Origin: an uncultured Flavobacteriales bacterium
GTDB lineage: Bacteria; Bacteroidota; Bacteroidia; Flavobacteriales; Crocinitomicaceae
Assembly: GCA_946479125.1 (NCBI GenBank)
Contig: CAMLET010000166.1
Coordinates: 1 to 7,049, forward strand
DNA: 7,049 bases
Direction: 5' to 3'
The notes below the pieces were generated by a model, which was given only the letters and a program-made list of their open reading frames with translations, searched no databases and was not told the DNA's origin. Positions 1 to 5,822 of the stretch are shown piece by piece; position 1 is the first letter of the stretch; every line of letters starts with the position of its first letter. The position numbers and the translations under genes were made by a program.

Positions 1-519
1 TAGTGAATCTTCTATCACGAGACATTTTTTAGGATCAACCCCCAGTTTCTCAGCTGCGGTCAAATAAACTGCAGGATGTGGTTTTCCATACAACTCATTT
101 TCTGCCGACCAAACAACATCGAAATGATGGCTTACTCCCATGGTTTCAAGTATAGCGTTGATCAAAACTGTATAGGATGAAGTAGCTAAACCAATTTTCT
201 TTCCGTCCTGTTTGAAATAATTCAATGCTTCAACAACTCCGGGAAGAGGCGTTGCCAGTTTACGGAGAAGTTCATCCATTCGCTTTACGATCATTCGTTC
301 AACATCAACAACAGAGTATTTTTCCCAAGGAGCAACATCGAACCAATAGCTCACCACTTCATCTAAGCGAAGACCAACAGTTTTCTGAAAGTCCTGCCGA
401 GTAAGTGTGCAACCAACGGAACTAAACACTTCTTCCATTGCAATTTTCCAAATGGGTTCAGAATCGGTTAGAACGCCGTCCATATCAAAGATTACGGCAT
501 CAAAATGTGCTAATTTCAT
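1..519 (-). CDS. HAD-superfamily sugar-phosphate phosphatase, HxpB/YniC-like (3' end cut off by window)
   Basis: Cytoplasmic haloacid-dehalogenase-type phosphohydrolase; 173 codons are present and the C-terminus lies beyond the left edge (family usually about 220 residues). All four HAD motifs are readable: motif I IFDMDGVLTDSEP with nucleophile D12 and acid/base D14, motif II LATSS with T113, motif III K146 in GKPHP, and motif IV EDS at 170-172. The helical cap (about residues 22-90) follows motif I, as in the beta-phosphoglucomutase-like subfamily. DSEPIW after motif I, LPGV at 92-95, KPHPAVYL and AEKLGVDP match what I recall of E. coli YniC/HxpB, which dephosphorylates hexitol phosphates and 2-deoxyglucose-6-phosphate. 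The exact substrate is inferred; beta-phosphoglucomutase or a general sugar phosphatase is possible. The ATG shares one base with the TAA of the upstream propeller gene (TAATG), so translation is probably coupled. Confidence 0.9.
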   Translation of the reverse strand, partial: MKLAHFDAVIFDMDGVLTDSEPIWKIAMEEVFSSVGCTLTRQDFQKTVGLRLDEVVSYWFDVAPWEKYSVVDVERMIVKRMDELLRKLATPLPGVVEALNYFKQDGKKIGLATSSYTVLINAILETMGVSHHFDVVWSAENELYGKPHPAVYLTAAEKLGVDPKKCLVIEDSL

Positions 520-1349
520 TATTCCCATTTTAAGGTATGAAGGTTTCCACCACCCAGTAATTTGTGTTTTTCGTCGGCAATATAGATCAGTCCTTTTTTA
601 CTAACGGCAAGCGCTTCTTTTTGCGAAATTCCTAGTTCATACTGCTTTTGGAAAATGGCTTTACGCTTTTCAACTTTGTATTTTATGATTCGATTGTAAG
701 TAATCAAATACAAGAGATCACCGTGAAATTCACCACCAGTTATGGCATCTCTGTACCAATCCCGTTTCCCGATTTTCAGCGTATAACTCAATTTTGCCTT
801 GTAATTGCCAGCTTTTGTCGGCAGCGAATACACTTTACAGATTCCATCGAAAGGTTCTGTTCGGCATTTAGTAAAGATGTAAAGCGAATCCTTGTAATAG
901 GCAATGCATTCGGAATCGTAATAAAATTGGTTTTTAGCTGGCGGAAAAGCTTTTTGATCTGGATAAGTGAATGTGATTTTCGAGCAGGAAACGCTTGATT
1001 TGCTTCGTAATCCTGCAGAAGGGATTTTGTAAATCGTCAGGTTCTTGCGGTTGTTATTGTTATTTCCAACATCGGCTAAGAACAAGTTTCCCTTTCCATC
1101 AGTTGTAATGTCTTCGTAATCCACATTCTTGGCACCGGTAAGTTTAATCGTTTTGAGTAAGCTCGCTTTGGGCGACATCAAATAGATCTGTGCAGAATCG
1201 CCACTATCGTTATGAGCAACGAGTGTTGAATCATCAATAAAAGCCAATCCGGAAATCTCTTGTAATTGTTTTGGCAGGCTCGCTACCTTCTTATAAGTTG
1301 CACCGATAAAAAGCAAAAACAGAAAGCAAGAAAGCAGAATACTTTTCAT
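519..1349 (-). CDS. Secreted beta-propeller-like protein of unknown function
   Basis: A 276-residue protein with an N-terminal signal sequence (hydrophobic run about residues 4-17 after MKS), so probably exported to the periplasm or outside. The mature part is a series of short beta-strand blocks with family-like signatures: EISGLA at 31-36, HNDSGDS at 46-52, NVDYEDI at 75-81, ADVGNN at 92-97 followed by three more Asn and R101, YDSEC at 144-148 and a late EALAV at 246-250. Such spaced acidic and Asn-rich loops between repeated strands recall SdiA-regulated and phytase-like/NHL-type propellers with metal-binding loops, but I cannot name the family and no catalytic residue is certain. It is not tRNA- or sugar-specific by any visible motif. 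A TAnnTTTG promoter match lies 17 bases before the start, and its stop overlaps the start of the HAD phosphatase, so the two form a small operon. The first ATG is chosen because it begins the signal peptide. Confidence 0.85.
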   Translation of the reverse strand: MKSILLSCFLFLLFIGATYKKVASLPKQLQEISGLAFIDDSTLVAHNDSGDSAQIYLMSPKASLLKTIKLTGAKNVDYEDITTDGKGNLFLADVGNNNNNRKNLTIYKIPSAGLRSKSSVSCSKITFTYPDQKAFPPAKNQFYYDSECIAYYKDSLYIFTKCRTEPFDGICKVYSLPTKAGNYKAKLSYTLKIGKRDWYRDAITGGEFHGDLLYLITYNRIIKYKVEKRKAIFQKQYELGISQKEALAVSKKGLIYIADEKHKLLGGGNLHTLKWE

Positions 1350-1366
1350 TGACTAATTAAAGTATA

Positions 1367-1374
1367 CAAAGGTA
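1367..1374 (-). promoter_or_regulatory. Bacteroidota -7 promoter element (TACCTTTG) for propeller/HAD operon
   Basis: Read on the minus strand this is TACCTTTG, an exact match to the Bacteroidota -7 consensus TAnnTTTG, ending 17 bases before the ATG at 1349. A T-run (TTTT at 1396-1393) lies 18 bases upstream and may serve as a weak -33 element (consensus TTTG). The match is a short motif found by eye, so transcription from here is inferred. Confidence 0.5.
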
Positions 1375-1401
1375 GGTAGTTTGAGGCTCTCGAAAACTAC
1401 C
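1375..1401 (-). terminator. Hairpin after kynA, abutting the next promoter
   Basis: Perfect 8-bp inverted repeat: GGTAGTTT at 1375-1382 and AAACTACC at 1394-1401, with an 11-base loop that contains a further GAG/CTC pairing. It starts 12 bases after the kynA stop codon (TAG at 1415-1413), so it could end the kynA transcript. The bases that follow on the minus strand are TACCTTTG, not a clean U-tract, so termination may be weak. Because it directly touches the -7 element of the next gene, it could instead be an operator. Confidence 0.4.
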
Positions 1402-1412
1402 AAAATGAAATA

Positions 1413-2363
1413 CTAAGCAAATACGGATTCAACCCAGGCTTTACCCCAAACTTCTTTTTCCTCGTTTGACCAAAGTCTCGGATAGAAAATACGTTTCTGA
1501 AAGCGTGGAGGAAGATATTTCTGCCAGTTTGTACCACCGGTTGCAGCCACATCAACATCGTCTTTTTGAAGATAACGTACGGCACTTTTGTAGTGAACCA
1601 AAGGCCAGTTGATATTCACATTCACGTCGTTTTGCTTCATTGCCTGAATAACATCCGGACGTTTCTGATCTTCCTCTGAAAGGCGTAAATACGTTTGCCA
1701 AAGATTTGTTTTGCGTTGTTCTTCACCAAATTGAATGAAGTCACGCTTGTATTTCTTTTCGAACTCAACTAACGTAAGCGTTTTTTTGCCTGTAACATTG
1801 TCTGTTGCACCTTCTTTCCAGTAAATGTGCTCAAACAAACGTTCTATGGATTCGTTTCCGTTAAATGTATCGCGAATGTCTTTATGAACTAACTGAATGA
1901 AGTCAGTAGAAGACATTTCAATTTTTCTGTATTGTGCGGATTGAAATCCGGATGCAGGGTGAAGCGCCATTCGGAATTTCAGGAATTGCTCCTTTTCCAT
2001 TCCGTCAACCATAATTTCGAAACTCTTGGTAAGTGCTTCAAAATATCTGTTGATTCGTGTAACGCGTTTAACGAAGAATTCTCCTGTAGGTTTTTCGGTA
2101 TCTCCCAATTGTTCAAACTCATTCAACGCCAACTTAAAATAAAGTTCAGTGATCTGATGATACATCAGGAAAATGGCTTCATCAGGGAAGTCTGTGTACG
2201 TTTTTTGGAGAGTAAGTAGTGTATCAACCTGAACGTAATCCCAGTAATTGATTGTTTTAGAATACAGTAATCCATCAAGATAAGATCCAATCTCTTGATT
2301 TTGAGATTTGTACTTTTCTTCTAAAGAATTAATCCGTTTTTCTATATCCGGGTTTAGACTCAT
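1413..2363 (-). CDS. kynA: Tryptophan 2,3-dioxygenase
   Basis: Cytosolic heme enzyme that opens the indole ring of L-tryptophan with O2 to give N-formylkynurenine, the first step of the kynurenine pathway (tryptophan breakdown or NAD synthesis). The 316 residues have the family's hallmarks in order: YHQITELYFKLAL with the active-site-side (distal) H69; FRMALHPASGFQSAQYR with R131, equivalent to the arginine that binds the substrate carboxylate; W253 and H257 in WPLVHYKSAVR, where H257 is the proximal heme ligand; and ATGGTNWQKYL with T275, equivalent to the substrate-contacting threonine of the GTGGS loop. Relative to the Xanthomonas enzyme, the H257-T275 spacing is four residues longer (18 against 14), as I recall that sequence. 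The length is a little above the compact bacterial form (about 280-300). The ATG at 2363 follows an AT-rich leader with a TAnnTTTG match. No other kynurenine-pathway gene is in the window. Confidence 0.96.
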   Translation of the reverse strand: MSLNPDIEKRINSLEEKYKSQNQEIGSYLDGLLYSKTINYWDYVQVDTLLTLQKTYTDFPDEAIFLMYHQITELYFKLALNEFEQLGDTEKPTGEFFVKRVTRINRYFEALTKSFEIMVDGMEKEQFLKFRMALHPASGFQSAQYRKIEMSSTDFIQLVHKDIRDTFNGNESIERLFEHIYWKEGATDNVTGKKTLTLVEFEKKYKRDFIQFGEEQRKTNLWQTYLRLSEEDQKRPDVIQAMKQNDVNVNINWPLVHYKSAVRYLQKDDVDVAATGGTNWQKYLPPRFQKRIFYPRLWSNEEKEVWGKAWVESVFA

Positions 2364-2383
2364 TGTTTCATTTATAGTTCAAA

Positions 2384-2391
2384 CAAATATA
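2384..2391 (-). promoter_or_regulatory. Bacteroidota -7 promoter element (TATATTTG) for kynA
   Basis: On the minus strand the sequence is TATATTTG, an exact match to TAnnTTTG, ending 20 bases before the kynA ATG. It lies downstream of the hairpin that closes the DUF3108 gene, so kynA probably has its own transcript. No convincing -33 TTTG element is seen at the expected spacing. Confidence 0.5.
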
Positions 2392-2451
2392 CGGTAAGCA
2401 ACGAAAAGTGTTTCGAGAAATATGTTAAAATCTGAACAAATTTTGTTAAAT

Positions 2452-2484
2452 TAAAATGGCGCTGTTGTTATGAGCGCCATTTTA
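2452..2484 (-). terminator. Rho-independent-type terminator after DUF3108 gene
   Basis: A perfect 12-bp inverted repeat, TAAAATGGCGCT and AGCGCCATTTTA, around a 9-base loop. It begins 16 bases after the stop codon of the DUF3108 gene. The stem has a GC-rich core (GGCGC) flanked by A-run and T-run, so on the minus strand the 3' arm ends in CCATTTTA and continues AT-rich, as in Bacteroidota terminators. The A/T flanks are symmetric, so it could work in both directions, but no plus-strand gene ends here. Confidence 0.8.
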
Positions 2485-2500
2485 CCGTGTAAAGGGATGA

Positions 2501-3289
2501 TTATTTAACCTTCACCAATTCTTTCTTAAGTCCCGACCATTCAACAAGTTGAAGCTTAACAGTTCCAACCGGAATTTTGGCTTTGATAAGAATTGGGATT
2601 CTATTTTCGTCGTCGGTTACATAGAACACAACGTCTTCTTCATGTTTAAAATAACGACCAGTTTGAACTACAGGTACAAATTTCATACACTTGAACTTTC
2701 CTTTTCGGATATTGATTGTTTCGTCGCCTTTGTACTTCACTTTCAACGTCCACTCTTCATCGTCCATAAAACATTTGAAGCTGAAGATTTGATCTTTTTT
2801 CGCGTTTTTGAAGTCAAGTGTTCTGGCATAATAGAATGAAGACAACATATCCTGAATTCCTGAAGGAACTGTAAAGTCTTTTTTTCCATTATGAACTTTC
2901 AACTTGTCTTGCTTGAAGTTATAATCCTGATTGATCTTGTACCCACCTTCATCAACTCGACGAACAAATTTCCATGGGAAAATACCTTTCTTGTCAATGT
3001 AGCTTTCGTAAATGTCATTTACTTTATATACTGCATTGAATCCGCCAAGTGTTTTACCAGTTCCTTTCACGTGAAGCAATTCACGAGCTCCAGCACCCTT
3101 TGTTGTTGTGGATTTCACTTCAAGTACAGCTTCTCCCGCATCAACAAACCCATAAGTAATTCTGTAACGCAGCTTTTCACCAGTTTGAAATGCTGTGTTA
3201 TTAACCGTAGGATAAACTGCCGTTATCTCACTACTTTTTAATCCTATTGTAACTGTTGCTATAAGCGCAACTAAAAACCCGTTTTTCAT
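2501..3289 (-). CDS. Secreted DUF3108 domain-containing protein
   Basis: A 262-residue exported protein. The N-terminus (MKNGFLVALIATVTIGLKSS) is a signal peptide; there is no lipobox Cys, so a soluble periplasmic protein is likely. The mature part matches the DUF3108 pattern I recall: FQTGEKLRYRITYGFVDAGE at about 35-53 near the start of the domain, DIYESYID at 92-99, GIQDMLSSFYYAR at 144-156, and a C-terminal beta-rich section (about 199-248) with DENRIPILIKAKIP. The family is widespread in Gram-negative bacteria, predicted to be a beta-barrel-like or lipocalin-like periplasmic fold; its role is not established and I do not assign one. Two cysteines (173 and 201) might form a disulfide. A strong hairpin follows the stop, and the gene is divergent from the membrane-protein/phosphatase operon, so it appears to be a single-gene unit. 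An out-of-frame ATG 10 bases upstream is not the start. Confidence 0.92.
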   Translation of the reverse strand: MKNGFLVALIATVTIGLKSSEITAVYPTVNNTAFQTGEKLRYRITYGFVDAGEAVLEVKSTTTKGAGARELLHVKGTGKTLGGFNAVYKVNDIYESYIDKKGIFPWKFVRRVDEGGYKINQDYNFKQDKLKVHNGKKDFTVPSGIQDMLSSFYYARTLDFKNAKKDQIFSFKCFMDDEEWTLKVKYKGDETINIRKGKFKCMKFVPVVQTGRYFKHEEDVVFYVTDDENRIPILIKAKIPVGTVKLQLVEWSGLKKELVKVK

Positions 3290-3416
3290 GATATTTCATT
3301 AAGGTTCTGTGCCAATTGCAAATCGAATGCCAAATATTTCATTTTAGGTAAATTGACATTTTTTTTTACATTCGTATACCTTACAAGTTAAGGAATTTAT
3401 TGAAAACACACTACTT
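3290..3416. promoter_or_regulatory. Divergent intergenic promoter region
   Basis: This AT-rich 127-bp spacer lies between two divergent genes and must hold both promoters. For the plus strand the best candidate -7 is TACATTCG at 3367-3374 (one mismatch to TAnnTTTG) with TTTA at 3343-3346 at about the right distance for -33. A TTGACA at 3353-3358 and TATACC at 3375-3380, 16 bases apart, also resemble a sigma70-type pair, but that consensus is not the usual one in Bacteroidota. For the minus strand only one-mismatch candidates are seen (AATATTTG ending at 3331, TCGATTTG ending at 3319). A run of nine T precedes the plus-strand -7 candidate. Confidence 0.4.
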
Positions 3417-3758
3417 ATGATTGAAGAAAGAATCAGAAGATTCGAAAATTGGCACATCTTATTGTGGCTCCTGAAGGATTTATGCTGGGTTTTAGGTTTT
3501 GAAAGATTTGGAACTTTCATGATTATTCCAACAGTTATCCTTGCTTTGGTCATTACGTTTAAAACCAGAAAAGTCTTTTCAGAACTCATGCACAACATTG
3601 CTGTTGTATGCTGGATATGTGCTAATTCCATTTGGATGCTCGGCGAATTCTACTGCAAGGATTGTACGCGGCCAGAAGCACGTATTTTCTTTTTCGTTGG
3701 AATTGGCGTTCTTGTAATCTATTACGCATACTACTTTCTCAAGAAAATCAAGAAATGA
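3417..3758 (+). CDS. Small four-helix membrane protein of unknown function
   Basis: A 113-residue integral membrane protein that I recognise only as a type seen in Bacteroidota, without a known function. Hydrophobic segments lie at about 13-28 (LLWLLKDLCWVLGF, the weakest), 31-49, 58-77 and 88-107. Basic residues at the N-terminus (EERIRR) and C-terminus (KKIKK) suggest both ends are cytoplasmic. It is rich in Trp (12, 17, 24, 66, 73) and Cys (23, 65, 68, 80, 83), including a CKDC pair in a loop between helices three and four that could be periplasmic and redox-active or metal-binding; that is conjecture. The stop TGA overlaps the ATG of the next gene (ATGA at 3755-3758), which implies translational coupling to the TPR-SpoIIE phosphatase and possibly a functional link. 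The ATG at 3417 begins the conserved-looking NWHILLW block after ten residues. Confidence 0.85.
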   Translation: MIEERIRRFENWHILLWLLKDLCWVLGFERFGTFMIIPTVILALVITFKTRKVFSELMHNIAVVCWICANSIWMLGEFYCKDCTRPEARIFFFVGIGVLVIYYAYYFLKKIKK

Positions 3759-5755
3759 GAATTCAACTACTATTCATATTTACCCTTTTTTGTTTTTCCA
3801 CATTCGGACAACAAACTCCTGAAGAGTTGCATGAGAAGGTCAACGAATTCATTTTCAGTGATCCGGAAAAAGCAGCGGCATACGCTCATAAGGAATTGAA
3901 AGTTGCCGAGGCAGGTTCGAATGAAAGAATCATCGCTGAAATTGATTTGGCGAAGTGCGAGTATTATACGGACAACTACGATGTTGGGGAAAAGCAGTTG
4001 TATTCAGCACTTAATAAAGCGAAAAGCCAGAATTTTAAAGAAGGAATTGCCTGGGCATCTTTTCACATTGGAGATTTGCGAATCTTAGAAGGCAAGTACG
4101 GGACAGCCATTCAATACCTGAACAATTCATACGATCTGTTTGTTGAGCTAAATTGTAAAGAGGGTGAAGGATTGTCGCTGAACGCGATTGGTTTAATCTA
4201 TTTGGATCAGGAAGATTTTCAAAAAGCGCAAACATTCTTTAAACGAGCGTTACTGACTGGTAATGATATAACACATGGTGATTCATACACCAACCTGGGA
4301 GAGCTTTATCTTGAAATGGAAGCGTATTCCAAGGCGCAGCATTACGCCAATTTAGCATTGAAACAAGCAATAAAGAATGAAGATGAATATGTAAAATCTA
4401 CTGCTTTGGACGTGCTTGGAGCAGTGGCGATAGTGCGAAATGACTTATTTCAGGCTGAAATTTACTTTCGGGAATCTATAGAGATGAAGGAACATCTGCA
4501 AGATCAAAAAGGCGCTTCAGCATCTTATCTTCAGTTGTCAGCAATCAAGCAAAAAATGGATCAAAAGGAATTGTCTTTTGAATACATGATGAAGGCCTAT
4601 CGAATGGCAGATGAAGTCGGAGCGAGTCAGGAAATTAAAGACGCTGCTTTTGTGATTTCAAAATACTACGCCCGAAACGGTTCTTACGATAGTGCTTTCT
4701 ACTTTCAAAATCGATTTGTTGAGTTGAATGAGAGCCTAATGAACGAACAGGTTCAAAAGAAAATCGCTCAAATGGAGGGCGAGAGGGTTAAAAAAGAGAA
4801 CGAATTGAAATTCGCAAAATTCGAGAATCAGAAGAAACTGGAAAGAGAAACAACATCGTTTTATCTTTTACTCGCAATTGGTGGATTGATCATACTACTT
4901 GGAGCACTTTACTTATTCTATTACAGATATAAAGTGAAGAAGAAATCCTTTGAAAGTTTAGAACAGAAGAACCAGGTAATTCAGGAGCAGAATCAACATA
5001 TTTTGGAGAGTATTCGGTATGCTCAGCGACTTCAGGAAGCCATTTTACCAAGTCAGGAAGTCCTGCTGAATGCTTTTAAATCCATTTTTACACTTTATCT
5101 GCCAAAGGATATTGTTGCCGGCGATTTTTATTGGTTCGATGAGAACGAAAATTTCAAGATCCTGGCTTGTTGTGATTCAACTGGTCATGGTGTTCCTGGT
5201 GCAATGGTGAGTGTAGTTTGTTCCAACGCATTAAACACGGCGGTTGTTGAGCTAGGTTTGAATGACCCAGGTTTAATTCTCGACGCAACAAGAAATAAAG
5301 TAATTGAAAGTCTTAACAAGACAAGTACGCATTTGAACAATGTAAAAGACGGAATGGACGTGAGTTTGATTTGTCAGAATAAAAAAACTGGTGAGATTCA
5401 TTTTGCAGGTGCTCATCACACACTTTGGGTTTACCGAAAAGCGATTCAGGATTTTGAATATTACAAAGGCGACAAACAACCTATTGGAATTTTTGAAATG
5501 AACAATAACTACCGCTCGCAGTTGATCAATGTTGAAGCCGGTGATAGAATCTTCATGTTTACGGACGGATACGCAGATCAATTTGGTGGAAAGGATCTGA
5601 AAAAACTCAAAAATGCGAATGTGAAGAAATTCTTGTTGGAAATACAATCCAATCCATTAGAAAAACAGCGGGAAGCACTTGATAATTACTTTCATAGTTG
5701 GAAAGGTTCTGAAGAACAAGTTGATGACGTCACAATCATTGGGTTTGAAATATAA
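3755..5755 (+). CDS. TPR-repeat transmembrane SpoIIE/PP2C-family protein phosphatase
   Basis: A 666-residue membrane signalling protein. Order: signal peptide (1-18, cut likely before QQ), helical TPR array (about 60-324, clearest units at 144-166, 179-205, 217-244, 256-285 and 297-324), helix-rich coiled coil (about 325-365), one transmembrane helix (about 368-390), a second coiled coil (396-418), the SIRYAQRLQEAILP linker (419-432), and a C-terminal SpoIIE/PP2C serine phosphatase domain. Metal-binding motifs are intact: GDFYW with D457, DSTGHGVPGA with D474, GMDVSL with D535, TDG with D604, and DDVT with D657/D658. By family knowledge it removes phosphate from a protein, often an anti-sigma-factor antagonist; the sensor TPR part should face the periplasm. 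No such partner is in the window. An in-frame ATG at 3632 exists, but it overlaps the upstream gene by 127 bases and would hide the signal peptide, so 3755 is chosen. Confidence 0.93.
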   Translation: MRIQLLFIFTLFCFSTFGQQTPEELHEKVNEFIFSDPEKAAAYAHKELKVAEAGSNERIIAEIDLAKCEYYTDNYDVGEKQLYSALNKAKSQNFKEGIAWASFHIGDLRILEGKYGTAIQYLNNSYDLFVELNCKEGEGLSLNAIGLIYLDQEDFQKAQTFFKRALLTGNDITHGDSYTNLGELYLEMEAYSKAQHYANLALKQAIKNEDEYVKSTALDVLGAVAIVRNDLFQAEIYFRESIEMKEHLQDQKGASASYLQLSAIKQKMDQKELSFEYMMKAYRMADEVGASQEIKDAAFVISKYYARNGSYDSAFYFQNRFVELNESLMNEQVQKKIAQMEGERVKKENELKFAKFENQKKLERETTSFYLLLAIGGLIILLGALYLFYYRYKVKKKSFESLEQKNQVIQEQNQHILESIRYAQRLQEAILPSQEVLLNAFKSIFTLYLPKDIVAGDFYWFDENENFKILACCDSTGHGVPGAMVSVVCSNALNTAVVELGLNDPGLILDATRNKVIESLNKTSTHLNNVKDGMDVSLICQNKKTGEIHFAGAHHTLWVYRKAIQDFEYYKGDKQPIGIFEMNNNYRSQLINVEAGDRIFMFTDGYADQFGGKDLKKLKNANVKKFLLEIQSNPLEKQREALDNYFHSWKGSEEQVDDVTIIGFEI

Positions 5756-5798
5756 TAAATACCCATTTTGTGGTACTAGTTCACTGCAATTTGTATGG

Positions 5799-5806
5799 TA
5801 AATTTG
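5799..5806 (+). promoter_or_regulatory. Bacteroidota -7 promoter element (TAAATTTG) for imelysin gene
   Basis: TAAATTTG is an exact match to TAnnTTTG and ends 16 bases before the imelysin ATG. Between it and the start is a small palindrome, GTCAA-AA-TTGAC (5808-5819), which falls at the probable transcription start or leader and might be an operator. No -33 TTTG at the usual spacing is seen. No hairpin terminator is visible after the phosphatase stop at 5755, so some read-through from upstream is possible. Confidence 0.5.
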
Positions 5807-5822
5807 CGTCAAAATTGACACT

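Noticed and set aside
1044..1066. Short GTT/ATT-type repeat as a microsatellite
   Set aside because: It simply encodes consecutive Asn residues in the propeller loop and is too short and imperfect to be a repeat element.
1932..2219. Plus-strand 95-codon open frame opposite kynA
   Set aside because: Antisense to conserved TDO motifs, with no start signal or domain.
3353..3380. TTGACA-N16-TATACC as a sigma70 promoter
   Set aside because: It resembles the E. coli consensus, but the primary sigma factor of Bacteroidota uses TTTG/TAnnTTTG; kept only as a remark in the divergent spacer.
3344..3631. Minus-strand 95-codon open frame opposite the small membrane protein
   Set aside because: It is antisense to a convincing membrane protein, has Cys/Ser-rich low-quality composition and no recognisable domain.
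3632..3754. Upstream in-frame ATG giving a 707-residue version of the TPR-SpoIIE protein
   Set aside because: It overlaps the membrane-protein gene by 127 bases, and the added 41 residues are basic and unlike the family; the ATG at 3755 starts a clean signal peptide and gives a typical ATGA overlap.
5273..5647. Minus-strand 124-codon open frame inside the phosphatase domain
   Set aside because: It is fully antisense to the conserved SpoIIE motifs; a shadow of their codon pattern.
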